From Salvelinus alpinus (lineage: Eukaryota > Chordata > Actinopteri > Salmoniformes > Salmonidae): a stretch of 64,000 nucleotides of DNA. Numbering within the stretch: the stretch's first letter is position 1; each line of letters opens with the position of its first letter. Positions 1-12,719 of this stretch are shown here, in pieces. The stretch covers positions 10,247,690-10,311,689 of the forward strand of contig NC_092092.1 in the NCBI RefSeq assembly GCF_045679555.1, read 5' to 3'. Both the position numbers and the translations under genes were made by a program. The notes under the pieces are model-generated. The model had not been told where the DNA came from. It saw nothing but the letters and a program-made list of their open reading frames with translations, and did no database searches.

Positions 1-77
1 CACAAACACACTTTCTCTAATGATGGTCTATTATGGTGTGAAGGTGAGTGGAGAGTGTTTGGGTTTGTGGCCTTCAG

Positions 78-218
78 GTGCGCGAAGCGAAGATAACAGA
101 GGTTAAGATCAACGAGGCCAGAGAGAACTACAGACCTGCATCAATACGAGCTGCTCTGCTTTACTTTATCCTCAACGATCTGAACAAAATCAACCCCATC
201 TACCAGTTCTCCCTCAAG
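78..218 (+). CDS. dnah17: DNAH17 exon A (first in window)
   Basis: There is an AG acceptor at 76-77 and a GT donor at 219. The 141 nt make 47 whole codons, fragment residues 1-47, starting [18 protein letters not shown] and ending NPIYQFSLK. The [12 protein letters not shown] segment is typical of the dynein region between AAA5 and AAA6. The exon is internal: earlier exons lie off the left edge. Confidence 0.9.
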
Positions 219-331
219 GTAACACTCCACAGGACTTTAGAATCACACTCTCAATACTCTTGACTTTATTATCAACCTCAGAACTAATATTTTATGAAAA
301 CTTGGTTTTGTGTGTCTGTCTGTGTGTGTAG

Positions 332-502
332 GCCTTCAGTGTTGTGTTTGAGGTGGCCATCATGCTTACAGAGCCGGCGGACGAGGTGAAACACAGAGTG
401 AACAACCTGATAGACCAGATCACCTACTCTGTGTTCATGTACACCAACCGCAGCCTGTTTGAGAGGGACAAGCTTACCTTCATCGCTCAGGTCGCATTCC
501 AG
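332..502 (+). CDS. dnah17: DNAH17 exon B
   Basis: The acceptor is TGTAG at 327-331 and the donor GT is at 503. It holds 57 whole codons (residues 48-104), opening AFSVVFEVAIML and closing RDKLTFIAQVAFQ. The helical AAA5-AAA6 segment reads through exactly from exon A, whose phase is 0. Confidence 0.9.
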
Positions 503-534
503 GTCAGAAAACACACCAGACAGACTAGTGAATA

Positions 535-603
535 GGGTGCCCTATGAGCCCTGGTCTAAAGTAGAGCACTAAATAGGGAATAGGGTACCGTTTGGGACGC
601 AGA
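535..603. repeat. Fragment of a palindromic salmonid MITE
   Basis: It carries the motifs CCCTGGTCTAAAGTAGAGCAC, AATAGGGAATAGGGTACC and GTTTGGGACGC, which recur in complementary order at 28765-28880, 41267-41365 and 63690-63790. Here only about half an element is present. Confidence 0.5.
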
Positions 604-735
604 CAGAATGACTTTTGACAAAATAGGAACTTACAGAATCAAAGTGACATTTGGTGACACACATAGGCCCATATACTTACGTAGAACATTTCTGCTTAGT
701 GGATGAGAATACTATTTATATGTGTGTGTGAGTAG

Positions 736-858
736 ATCTTGCTGATGAAGAAGGAGATCAACCCTACTGAGCTGGACTTCCTCCTGAGGTTCCCGTACAA
801 AGCTGGCCTGGGCTCTCCGGTCGACTTCCTGGCCAACCAGGGCTGGGGTGGCATCAAG
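736..858 (+). CDS. dnah17: DNAH17 exon C
   Basis: The acceptor AG is at 734-735 and the donor GT at 859. It holds 41 whole codons (residues 105-145), [20 protein letters not shown] onward, ending NQGWGGIK. The next intron is 6.2 kb and holds a Sleeping Beauty-like transposon and a 1.4-kb repeat. Confidence 0.9.
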
Positions 859-904
859 GTGGGCACAGCCCAAACACACACGCACACACACTCTACACTC
901 TCAG

Positions 905-1105
905 AAGAAAGAGTGCGGTTAGGGTACAGTATTGTAACCAGGGGTACAAAAATATCAACATTTGCATAATGTCCTTTCAGAGGTACACATATAATCTCAC
1001 ATGGTACTGTGCGGTACCTTTTAGGGTACATGTGCGGATAATCTATTATAATGGTACATTTTTGTACCCAATATTTTGAATATAAAGGTACAGTCATCAC
1101 ACACA
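905..1105. repeat. GGTACA-rich repeat
   Basis: The words GGGTACA, GGTACC and TGTACC recur in both orientations over about 200 bp. A related stretch lies at 6825-6915 in the same intron. It looks like an old non-autonomous DNA element; no coding content. Confidence 0.4.
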
Positions 1106-1316
1106 CTCAAAAGCCTCACCCATCATTATAATATTTTTATTTATTTTTTACACAAAGACAAATAACATACATTTTTCTAAACTAATCCAAGCTGTTAGAA
1201 GTTGGACTTATTGCCAGAGGTGGGACCAAGTTACTATTATTTGAGTCACAAGCAAGTCTCAAATCGGGTCCCAAGTAGAACGGGTCAAGACTCGAGTCAA
1301 AAAATATATATATATA

Positions 1317-2848
<1,532 letters not shown>

Positions 2849-3270
2849 TATACATGCAATGACTTGTTCAACTACAAATCTTTGTCTATCGAGGCTACAG
2901 GACAGCCCTTTTCATTATTTTGCCTACAACATATTTTTATTAGCAGCCTATGTAATTGTAAAATATAGACCTTGTAGCAGCAGAAGGCAGGTTGACGAGC
3001 TCAGAGTGTACATTTATTTACAGGTCTTGGTGATACAATGGTGAAAGCGACATATCATACAAAATATACACGGGCAATAGCCTCTGTATCAGGCTTAACC
3101 TGCCCTATCTGAGAAACCAAATAGAATTTGTCTAACAGGAGCTCAAACAGGTAGACCTACATAATAAGTACTTGGCCCCCAGGACCATACAATTACCCAA
3201 TTGGCAATTATAACCAATAAAATGGTTCTACAATGTTAAAGGAAATTTCCACATCCATTGCTACATTGGT

Positions 3271-4699
3271 CTTAAATGGCTGCAGTCCCGTTAACGGGAC
3301 CGATATGACAACAGCCAGTCGAAGTGCAGGGCGCCAAATTCAAAAAACAGAAATCTCATAATTAAAATTCCTCAAACATACATGTGTTTTATATCATTTT
3401 AAAGGTAATCTTGTTGTTAATCCCACCAAAGTGTCCGATTTCAAATAGGCTTTTCAGCGAAAGCACTACAAACGATTATGTTAGGTCACCACAAAACCAC
3501 AATAATCACAGCCATTTTTTCCAGCTAAAGATAGCTTCACAAAAACCAGAATAGAGATAAAATTAATCACTAACCTTCGATTATTTTCATCAGATGACAC
3601 TCATAGGACTTCATGTTACACAATACATGCATGTTTTGTTTGATTAAATTCATATTTATATAAAAAAATCTGAGTTTACATTGAGGCGACTAGATTCACT
3701 AGTTGCAAAAACATCAAGACTTTGCATAGCCACATTGTTTCAACAGAAATACTCATCATAAATATAGATGATAATACAAGTTATACACATGGAATTATAG
3801 ATATACCTCTCCTTAATGCAACCGCTGTGTCAGATTTTTAAAAAACTTTACGGAAAAAGAAACCCACGCTATAATCTGAGACAGCGCTCAAAAGTAAAAC
3901 ACCACAGCAGCAAAGATTGCGTCGAAATAAACAAGAAAATATATGATAAATATTCCCTTACCTTTGATCATCTACATCAGACAGCACACCAGGAATCCCA
4001 GGTCCACAATAAATGTTTGTTTTGTTCGAAAAAATCCGTTATTTATGTCCAAATACCTTCTTTTGTTACCGCGTCTGGTTTACATATCCAAACGCTAATT
4101 CTGGTCAGCGTTATATCGGACAAAAACTTCAAAAAGTGATATTACCGGTCGAAGAAACATTTCAAACTAAGTACATAATCAATCATTAGGATGTTTTTAA
4201 TATACATCTTGAATAACGTTCCAACCGGAGAACTACATCGACTTCAATTGAGAGATGGAACAGAGCTGCCTCTCACGTGAACGCGCGTGTTGAATGCATG
4301 GTCACCTCATGGCACCTCATACTAAATTCTGTCTCCTTCGACCCCCCTTCACATTAGAGTCATCAGACTTGCTGCTGACATCTAGTGGAAGCCGTAGGAA
4401 GTGAAAACTCATCCATATGTCTCTGTATTTTGAATAAGAGCTTGGTTGAAAATATGGCACCCCCAGAAAAAAGAAAAAATACAAACAGGAAGTGGAACTT
4501 CTCAGGTTTTTGCCTGCCATATGAGTTCTGTTAATCTCACAGACTTAATTCAAACAGTTTTAGAAACTTTAGAGTGTTTTCTATCCAATACTAATAATAA
4601 TATGCATATATTAGCAACTGAGACTGAGGAGCTGGCCGTTTACAATGGGCACCTTTAATCCAAGCTACTCAATACTGCCCCTTCAGCCATAAGAAGTTA
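3271..4699. repeat. 1.4-kb non-coding dispersed salmonid repeat
   Basis: I recognise this block as a high-copy salmonid repeat. It opens CTTAAATGGCTGCAGTCCCG and closes with the near-complement CAGCCATAAGAAGTTA. It contains two related segments, with CAATAAATGTTTGTTTTGTTCG near 4007 echoing CAATACATGCATGTTTTGTTTG near 3620. There is no coding capacity. It is likely a large non-autonomous DNA transposon. Superfamily not determined. Confidence 0.6.
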
Positions 4700-5864
4700 A
4701 TTAGACGTAATTATTATTAATGATATTCCAACACCATGCATACATGGAACAATCATTTTATCTTATTCAACGTTCCGACTCCAAAGCGTGGAGCGCAGGC
4801 CACGTCGCCTATTTCTATGCGCACTAAGGCGCAACAAAAATTACAGACATTGGACAGACACACGCAACTCTGACATAACCCAGGAAACATGAACAAATGA
4901 AACTATATATTGAATTAAATAAACATAACTTCTACCTCATGAGTCTTGTGAATGTTCATGTGCACTATAAACATCACGCCCACTCAGAGCAGGGTAAGAA
5001 ATGGTTGGCTATAAAAATGAAAATGTATCGTAGGCCTATCAAACATGAAACAGAAATGTCTACGTGTTGCAATAAACAGTAAAGCAATGGAATGATGAAA
5101 CGCTAGCAATTATTGTAGTATTAAATGGAATATAGATTTACCACATAGGGCCTATGCATGTAAACGTGTGAAAGCAACAGCAAATATTTTATTTCAACAA
5201 GAGGAAGAAAAAAACTACTGGCGGGAGTCTGGAGACCGCACGTGAAGAGCAGCGCCTCTTCGCCACAGTAATGTTTGATTTGAACAACACATTCCAAATA
5301 CAAGCCCCATAAGTAAATTATCAATATTAAGCAATTGTTACATACCAAAAGACCAGTAGACCTATGCTAGTAATTGTTGCCACCATTGCTGGTGAGCTTG
5401 CAAAGTAAACAGTTAATATTCTTGATCACCAATTTTTTGGGGAGCTGCATATTTATTTATTAGGGCAATCCTCTCACAACATTTTGACGTTTGTGCTGCA
5501 CCGGAACCTATAGCGGTACAGCAAATCAACAATCTGTTGCTAACTCACCCCTGTGTTGATTGACAGTTTGCTGGTCCAATCAGAGTGCCCAGTGTGCGTT
5601 TCACTTGCCAATCTGTAGCGTTTTTTTTGCAAGGGCGATGCTGCTGCTACTGTCTCTGGCTGCGTGTAGATTAATACACGTAGCCAAACCATATACTTGA
5701 TGAATCTATTATCATCAAGATGAACAATCAAGCATGGAGCAATCAACTATTCAGTGACCACTCGTGCCCTGTGGGTTGGAGCATTGTTATCCAATGGGGA
5801 CATAGCTATGGTAGCCAAAATAATGGCCTGCCCAGCATTTGTGTACATGACCCTAAGCATCCCA

Positions 5865-6445
5865 AATGAAAAAATACTATAGTATACAATGGTATTAATT
5901 CTATAGTATTTACTGTAGTGTTTTTGTGGAATTTACTGTAGGATTCACTGTATAGTTTTTGAATACTGTAGTATTTACAGTTAATTATAGTATAACTACT
6001 GTAGTAAGATAACTGAAGTGTATATACTATAGTAATTAATGTAGTGTTTTTGCAGATTGTAGTGTCGTATTTACTATAGTGTTTTTGTTTTATTATCTTT
6101 GACATAAGTGGGCTTTCTCCTTCAGGAAACCTACTGGATAAATACTAAAAGAGTACATTTTCCAGTCTGTAGGTAGGTTGTACTGGGGTCTGAACAGATA
6201 GTTCAGAGCTTCTGCTCTTTTCTATAACCTGTAGGGAACACAATATATGGTCAATACTTGGCATTTAGCTTTCTCACTTATGGGTGGCACAAATTGTATG
6301 CAAATTAAATACTGTAGAATTTACTATATTTAAAAAAGTGTAGTGTTTTTGCTGACTGTAGTATTTACTATAGTATACTACAGATTGCTGTAGAATTCTA
6401 TAGTAATTTCTGTGGTATTCTATAGTAAACTGTAGTATTTCATGT
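5865..6445. repeat. Degenerate TACTGTAGTATT-rich repeats
   Basis: Two clusters (5865-6080 and 6300-6445) are built from variants of ACTATAGTAT and CTGTAGTATTTAC in both orientations. AT-rich, partly palindromic and non-coding, they look like an eroded MITE or simple-repeat expansion. Confidence 0.45.
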
Positions 6446-6824
6446 GGGATGATGGGATGTTAATTTCTTAATTAACTCAGGAACCACACCTGTGTGGAAG
6501 CACCTGCTTTCAATATACTTTGTGTCCCTCATTTACTGAAGTGTTTCCATTATTTTGGCAGTTACCTGTATGTAATGTGTTGTCATAAAGAGTTTAATTT
6601 CAATTATCAAATATTCACTTAGTGAGGGCTACAGAACTGAAAGCCATTGAAGGCCACAACCATGTCTCTGTCACTAGCAAAAACAGTCATGGGTGGTACT
6701 GGTAACTCAGATTTACTTGAAAGTCACCCTGGGAAATATGCAAAAAGGCTTTACACCCTACAGTGTTAAAACAACACCCCAAAAACTTTTTGCCACTTAA
6801 AAGGAACAAATGACCTTGTCAATG

Positions 6825-6915
6825 TGGTGGTACCCTAAAAAGGCAAGGGTACATTGATGTACCTTTTATAACTAAAGGTACAAATTACGTACCACTACAG
6901 TGACAAGCGTTTGTA
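6825..6915. repeat. Second GGTACA-type repeat copy
   Basis: GGTACCCTAAAAAGGCAAGGG and complementary GTACCTTTTATAACTAAAGG words match the repeat near 905-1105. Non-coding; it precedes the exon D acceptor by about 120 bp. Confidence 0.4.
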
Positions 6916-7034
6916 CACCTTTATTTCTGAGAGTGTACCGACAATCACACACACTCTACTGACACACACTATCCCCCTGCAGAGCTGAGTAATAGAGGTT
7001 TGTGTATGTGTGTTTATGTGTGTGTGTGTGTCAG

Positions 7035-7228
7035 GCCCTGTCGGAGTTTGATGAGTTTAAGAACCTGGACCGGGACATGGAGGGATCTGCAAAGCGCTGG
7101 AAGAAGTTTGTTGAGTCGGAGGCTCCGGAGAAGGAAAAGTTTCCTCAGGAGTGGAAGAACAAGACGGGCCTACAGAAACTCTGCATGATGAGGTGTATGA
7201 GACCGGACCGGATGTCCTACGCAGTCAG
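7035..7228 (+). CDS. dnah17: DNAH17 exon D
   Basis: A TGTGTGTCAG acceptor ends at 7034 and the donor GT is at 7229. The 194 nt are 64 codons plus 2 nt; the split serine codon (AG|T) is completed by the next exon. The peptide opens [17 protein letters not shown] and ends [13 protein letters not shown]. Confidence 0.9.
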
Positions 7229-7305
7229 GTACAAGACACACACACACATAGTGTAAAGGAAGCAGATGTTTGTTCTGGTAATGTTGAGTGTTCTGTGTGT
7301 TGTAG

Positions 7306-7454
7306 TACCTTTGTGGAGGAGAAGATGGGTACAAAGTACGTGGAGGGGAGGAGCGTGGAGTTCGCCGTATCATTTGAGGAGAGCAGCTCGTCTACTCCCA
7401 TGTTCTTCATCCTCTCCCCGGGAGTCGACCCCCTCAAAGATGTGGAAGCTCTAG
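7306..7454 (+). CDS. dnah17: DNAH17 exon E (AAA6)
   Basis: The acceptor is TTGTAG to 7305 and the donor GT is at 7455. The 149 nt start with the third base of a split serine and end with the first base of a split glycine. The peptide includes [17 protein letters not shown] and [17 protein letters not shown], a signature of the dynein AAA6 (D6) module. Confidence 0.92.
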
Positions 7455-7540
7455 GTCTGTACACGCACACACACACTTGCTATAGGACCTTGAACCCTAT
7501 CTGTTTCATGTCTAACCTGCCATCCTGTCATTTGGTCCAG

Positions 7541-7668
7541 GTAAGAAGATGGGTTTCACCTTTGACAACGGGAAGTTCCACAACGTGTCTCTGGGTCAGG
7601 GCCAGGAGGTGGTGGCCGAGGCTGCTCTGAACATGGCAGCTAGAGAAGGACACTGGGTTATACTGCAG
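7541..7668 (+). CDS. dnah17: DNAH17 exon F (AAA6)
   Basis: The acceptor is GGTCCAG to 7540 and the donor GT is at 7669. Two nt complete the split glycine, then 42 codons follow: [20 protein letters not shown] to [15 protein letters not shown] is a strongly conserved AAA6 segment. Confidence 0.92.
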
Positions 7669-8201
7669 GTACACTGAATGAGCACCACTTACTCCTTACT
7701 CACAGGCTGGAGTTTGAACAGCGTGCAAGTCATGGTCTTCGTCTCAAATGGAACCCTATTCAACTATATAGGCCGGAGAATAGTAGGTTCTTAAGTAAAT
7801 GTTTTATTTTTTGCCTAATTCCATAAATTTTTCCCCCCAAATTCCATTTTCTCCATTTAGTTTTTTCAGGTTTTCACTCTCAAAATCACACTTTTTTAAT
7901 AGAAAAACAACAACAACATTGTCTGTTCTAAGTCCACAACAATACTTAAACCACATCAGGAGACCTCTTTTGAGGTTTGAGAAAAATCTAAGAAATGTTC
8001 ATTTTTGGATGTAGATGCCCAGCAAGTTACTTGTTTGGTTAGTGGTGTTTCTGTAGTGCACATGTGATTGCAGAGTTTGATAAACAAATCGCCACTGCAT
8101 TGATGCAAATAATCATAATATTGTTCTGTCAGGTCCACATAGACTACTTTGTAGTTAACATTTAATTGTTAAAGGTTATCATTGGCATCATCACTAAAGG
8201 C

Positions 8202-8508
8202 TACTAGCCAACAGATCCGACCCGCTTGCTTACAGCTGCACTAGGGTTGGCCAGGCTTCCTGTGTATTATTGGATTAAGACACCGCAGTTTACTTAAAGA
8301 CTAGCAGTCGTTCAATCTTCTCGGTGTAACAGTTGGGTGGGATAATGGGACAATTCGAAGTACAACGCATTTCTCACCCCTTGATTGAGGTACGTTTTCC
8401 GAGCCATATCTCATGCCAGCTCCTCTGTGTCTTAATCTACACAGGAAGCCTGTCCGATCCTAGTGCAGCTGTAAGCAAGCGGGTCGGATCAGCTGGCTAA
8501 CGGCTGCA
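8202..8508. mobile_element. Foldback MITE with about 75-bp terminal inverted repeats
   Basis: The left arm (from about 8205, GATCCGACCCGCTTGCTTAC, continuing CAGCTGCACTAGG and CAGGCTTCCTGTGTA) is repeated in reverse complement to about 8505. The unique middle is about 150 bp and has no coding content. It lies in the DNAH17 intron between exons F and G. Family not identified. Confidence 0.75.
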
Positions 8509-8898
8509 TAAAGTAGGCACACACAGAGAGGGGCATTCCCGCATTGCCTATTCAGAAAGTTGAAGGAAAATAGGAATCAATGATGCATTTTGTTAATCTC
8601 TTATGATAATCTTGGGCAAATTCATATATTTAGTTGATTTCCTACTAAGTTCAATATATTTTTGAATATTGTTGAATTCCCGTTTTAATGTCTGAATTCC
8701 ATGATTCTGTCTGCGTTCTCCGCATGGCAGATTTGACAGGGTCCTATAATAATAATAGGGGTGCCATTTGGGACGCATCCATTGTCATGGAATATTTTGT
8801 TCCAACGTGAAGGATATTTTTTGCCTAATGCTTTAAATGGCTCTGGTTGTTATTAAACTGCAATTGTAACCTCATATAGACTAGTTATAGACTAACTA

Positions 8899-10323
8899 CA
8901 ATGAGCAAAAATCTAAACGCAACATATAAAGTTTTGGTTTCATGAGCTGAAATAAAAGATCCCAGATAATGTTCGATACGCACAAAAAGCTTATTTCTCT
9001 CAAATTATGTGGACAAATATGTTTACATCCCTGTTAGTAAGCATTTCTCCTTTTCCAAGATAATCCATCCAACTGACAGGTGTGGCATATCAAGAAGCTG
9101 ATTAAAGAGCATGATCATTACACAGGCGCACCTTGTGCTGGGTACAATGAAAGGCCACTCTAAAATGTGCAGTTTTGTCACACAACACAATGCATCAGCT
9201 GTCTCAAGCTTTGAGGGATTGCAATTGGCATGCTGACTGCAGAAAGTCCACGAGAGCTGTTGCCAGAGAATTGAATGTTCATTTCTCTACCTTAAGCCAT
9301 CTCCAACGTCGTTTTAGAGAATTTGGCAGTACGTCCAACCGGCCTTACAACCGCAGACCATGTGAACCCACGCCAGCCCTGGACCTCCACATCTGAGACC
9401 AGCCACTGGACAGCTGATGAAACTGTGGGTTTCCACAACTGAAGGATTTCTACACAAACTGTCAGAAACCGTCTCAGGGAAGCTCATCTGCATGCTCGTC
9501 GTCCTCACCAGGGTCTTTACCTGACTGCAGTTCAGCGTTGTAACCGACTTCAGTGGGCAAATGCTCACCTTCGATGGACACTGGCATGCTGGAGAAGAGT
9601 GCTCTTTACAGATGAATCCTGGTTTCAACTGTACCGGGCAGATGGCAGACAGTGTGTATGGTGTCGTGTGTGCAAGTGATTTTGCTGATGTCAACGTTGT
9701 GAACAGAGTGCCCCATGGTGGCAGTGGGGTTATGGTATGGGCAGTCAAAAGCTATGGACAACAAACACAATTGCATTTTATCAATGGCAATTTGAATGCA
9801 CAGAGATACCGTGACGAGATCCTGAGGCCCATTGTCCGGCCATTCTTCCGCCGCCATCACCTCATATTTCAGCATGATAATGCACGGCCCCATGTCGCAA
9901 GGATCTGTACGCACTTCCTGGTGGCTGAAAATGTCCCAGTTCTTCTATGGCCTGCATACTCAACAGACATGTCACCCATTGAGCATGTTTGGGATGCTCT
10001 GGATCGACAATTTGTTCCAGTTCCCAACAATATCCAGCAACTTCGCACAGTCATTGAAAAGGAGTGGGACAACTTTCCACAGGCCACAATCAACAGCCTG
10101 ATCAACTCTATGTCAAGGAGATACTGACTGGTTTTCTGATCCACGCCCCTACCTTTTTTAAGGTATCTGTGACCGGCAGATGCATATCTGTATTCCCAGT
10201 CATGTGAAATCCATAGACTAGGGCCTAATGAATTTATTTGAATTGACTGATTTCCGTACATGAACGGTAACTCGGTAAAATCTTTGAAATTGCTGAATGT
10301 TGAGTTTATATTTTTTTCCCTTG
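8899..10323 (+). mobile_element. Tc1/mariner element, near full length, dead
   Basis: TA at 8897-8898 and 10324-10325 border ends CAATGAGCAAAAATCTAAACG and the complement of TGAGTTTATATTTTTTTCCC. Inside, 9175-9396 encodes the N-terminal DNA-binding part (VARELNVHFSTLSHLQRRF). 9561-10127 encodes the catalytic part with FQHDNARPH and MSPIEHVWDAL (second D and the E). The two halves are in different frames with stops between. The right end lies 49 bp before DNAH17 exon G. Confidence 0.85.
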
Positions 10324-10372
10324 TATATAGACTACTCGCCAGGTATTCAATAATAAACCCTCCCCTTTGTAG

Positions 10373-10600
10373 AACATCCACCTGGTGGCCAAGTGGCTGG
10401 GCAGCCTGGATAAACTAGTGGAGCGCTACAGCATGGGTAGCCATGATGACTATCGCGTGTACATGTCAGCTGAGCCTTCGCCCACGCCAGAGTCGCACTA
10501 CATCCCCCAGGGCCTGCTGGAGAATGGCATTAAGATCACCAACGAACCGCCCACCGGCATGCAAGCTAACCTGCACAAGGCCCTGTATCTCTTCAACCAG
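10373..10600 (+). CDS. dnah17: DNAH17 exon G
   Basis: The acceptor is TTTGTAG to 10372 and the donor GT is at 10601. It holds 76 whole codons (303-378), [20 protein letters not shown] to HKALYLFNQ, including [15 protein letters not shown], a conserved dynein block. A Tc1 element ends only 49 bp upstream of the exon. Confidence 0.92.
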
Positions 10601-10793
10601 GTAACACATACGTACGCTCACACACACAAACAAACACTGACTTTACAAAACATTAAGAATGCGTAAAGGCTCTTAAAACCATTTTTTTTAATGATTCATG
10701 CATACTTTCCTAACCCTAAAATGTGCCTAAATAATCTACAAGATCAGAGTATTTTTACCAGTTGGTGCTGAAACGGAGACAACTATGCATATA

Positions 10794-11238
10794 CACTGAG
10801 TTTACAAAACATGCTCTATCCATGACAGACTGACCAGGTGAATCCAAGTGAAAGCTAGGATCCCTTATTGATGTCACTTGTTAAATCCACTTCAAATCAT
10901 TGTAGATGAAGGGGAGGAGACAGGTTAAAGAAGGATTTTAAGCACTGAGACATGTGTGCCATTCAGAGGGTGAATGGGCAAGACAAAAGATTTATGTGCC
11001 TTTGAACGGGGTATGGTAGTAGGTGCCAGGCACACCGGTTTATGTCAAGAACTGCAACGCTGCTGGGGTTTTTACGCTCAACAGTTTCCCGTGTGTATCA
11101 AGAATGGTCCACCACCCAAAGGACATCTAGCCAACTTGACACAACTGTGGGAAGCATTGGAGTCAACATGGGCCAGCATCCCTAGGGGGGTGCAACTCAA
11201 TATTAGGAAGGTGTTCCTAATGTTTGGTGTACTCAGTG
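10794..11238 (+). mobile_element. Non-autonomous Tc1-like element, 445 bp
   Basis: TA borders at 10792 and 11239, with ends CACTGAGTTTACA and the complement of GGTGTACTCAGTG. The interior keeps scraps of a Tc1 transposase (GKTKDLCAFERGMVVGARHTG). It is an internally deleted derivative. An inverted fragment of the same family is at 15735-15919. Confidence 0.75.
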
Positions 11239-11311
11239 TACAGTACATGCACACACTTAAATTGAATTTGAGTTGAATGTAATCTCTTCCCTATCTCTAC
11301 GTGTGTGTTAG

Positions 11312-11503
11312 GACACTCTGGAAATGTGCTCTAAAGAGTCAGAGTTCAAGGTGATCCTGTTTGCGTTGTGCTACTTCCACGCTGTGGTGGCTGAGAGGAG
11401 GAAGTTTGGAGCTCAGGGCTGGAACAGATCTTACCCCTTCAACAATGGAGACCTCACCATCTCCGTCAACGTGCTCTACAACTACCTGGAGGCCAACTCC
11501 AAG
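11312..11503 (+). CDS. dnah17: DNAH17 exon H
   Basis: The acceptor is GTTAG to 11311 and the donor is GTGAGT at 11504. It holds 64 whole codons (379-442). It contains [17 protein letters not shown] and [20 protein letters not shown], the hallmark AAA6 lid. The last 24 nt and the donor are tandemly repeated 45 bp downstream, giving a second possible donor at 11549. Confidence 0.93.
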
Positions 11504-11573
11504 GTGAGTGTGACGGACATCACTAACTACCTGGAGGCCAACTCCAAGGTGAATGAATGTGTGACTGACATCA
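11480..11573 (+). repeat. 45-bp tandem duplication across a DNAH17 exon-intron border
   Basis: AACTACCTGGAGGCCAACTC plus CAAG and a GTGA donor occurs at 11480 and again at 11525. Copy 1 ends exon H at GTGAGT (11504). Copy 2 carries GTGAAT at 11549. The 45 nt between the two donors are an open 15-codon stretch in frame. Confidence 0.85.
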
Positions 11574-11824
11574 CCATCTCTCAATCAGCCTAGAGCTTTA
11601 TGGCGCTGCTGCACAACAGCCATCGAGGGACTGCTTTCTTTGAAATCAATGAAAGCTGCTATACTGTTTGCCTTGCATCGTGTCCAATGTCAAGAATCGC
11701 TGAGGTTCAATGCTCGATGGCTGACGTGCGCATTCATTCTAATCAAATAAGTTGATTTTGGTTGGTTTATGTGTAGCAGGTAGAACGGCACATTGGTGGC
11801 AATGCTTGTAGTGTGTGTCTGACC

Positions 11825-11942
11825 CCACTCTCTCCCCCTTCTTTTTTCTCCATTTCTCTCTCCCTCCATTCTCTCACCCCACCTCCCTCTCTCCCCCTTC
11901 TTCTTTCTCCATTTCTCTCACCCCACCTCCCTCTCTCTCCAG
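11825..11942 (+). repeat. Long duplicated polypyrimidine tract before exon I
   Basis: Nearly 120 nt of C and T. The block CTCCATTTCTCTC...CCCCACCTCCCTCTC is present twice, about 60 bp apart. It ends in the exon I acceptor and so provides an exceptionally long splice pyrimidine tract. Confidence 0.75.
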
Positions 11943-12122
11943 GTGCCGTGGGACGACCTGCGCTATCTGTTTGGGGAGATCATGTACGGTGGCCACATCA
12001 CAGACGACTGGGACAGGAAGTTGTGTCGTACCTATCTGGAGGAGTATGTCAGACCTGAGATGCTGGAGGGAGAGCTGTACCTCGCACCCAGCTTCCCTGT
12101 ACCACCCAACTCTGACTACAAG
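11943..12122 (+). CDS. dnah17: DNAH17 exon I
   Basis: A very long pyrimidine tract runs into the acceptor CCAG at 11939-11942; the donor GT is at 12123. It holds 60 whole codons (443-502), [20 protein letters not shown] onward, including [15 protein letters not shown]. Confidence 0.93.
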
Positions 12123-12202
12123 GTTTGGAACACACACACGACAACACCCTTAAAAACTAAAAATATTGTTACCTATCAGTAACCCTCAGTGTGTGTGTCC
12201 AG

Positions 12203-12385
12203 GGCTACCATATGTACATAGATGAGGTGCTGCCTCCAGAGAGCCCCTACTTGTACGGCCTCCACCCCAACGCTGAGATTGGCTTCCTCACCATCACCTC
12301 AGAGAAGCTGTTCCGCACCGTGCTGGAGATGCAGCCCAAAGAGTCAGACGCAGCCGGGGGAGGAGGGGTGTCCAGAGAGGAGAAG
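12203..12385 (+). CDS. dnah17: DNAH17 exon J (start of C-terminal domain)
   Basis: The acceptor is GTCCAG to 12202 and the donor GT is at 12386. It holds 61 whole codons (503-563). [18 protein letters not shown] is a classical entry motif of the dynein C-terminal domain. A short glycine-rich loop ([12 protein letters not shown]) closes the exon. Confidence 0.93.
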
Positions 12386-12474
12386 GTATGAAAAACACTA
12401 TCACCACACCTCAGAGCCTTTAATTAACCCCCACTAGAGTCCTGACCTGTGTGTGCCTGTGTTATCCCCTACAG

Positions 12475-12657
12475 GTGAAGGGCATCCTGGATGAGATTCT
12501 GGAGAAGCTGCCAGATGGTTTCAACATGATAGAGATAATGGCCAAGGTGGAGGAGAGAACTCCCTACATCATCGTGGCCTTCCAGGAGTGTGAGAGGATG
12601 AACTTCCTCACCAAGGAGATCACGCGCTCTCTCAAAGAGCTCAACCTCGGACTCAAG
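12475..12657 (+). CDS. dnah17: DNAH17 exon K
   Basis: The acceptor is CTACAG to 12474 and the donor is GTACGG at 12658. It holds 61 whole codons (564-624), [18 protein letters not shown] to LKELNLGLK. The [16 protein letters not shown] segment is conserved across axonemal heavy chains. Confidence 0.93.
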
Positions 12658-12719
12658 GTACGGGAGAGACAGAGTGTGTGACATGACATCACAGTGGTTG
12701 TCTGTAGTCATACTGAAAG

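Noticed and set aside
10974..11276. Small host gene of 100 codons
   Set aside because: It lies entirely in a 445-bp TA-flanked Tc1-like element and matches a degraded transposase.
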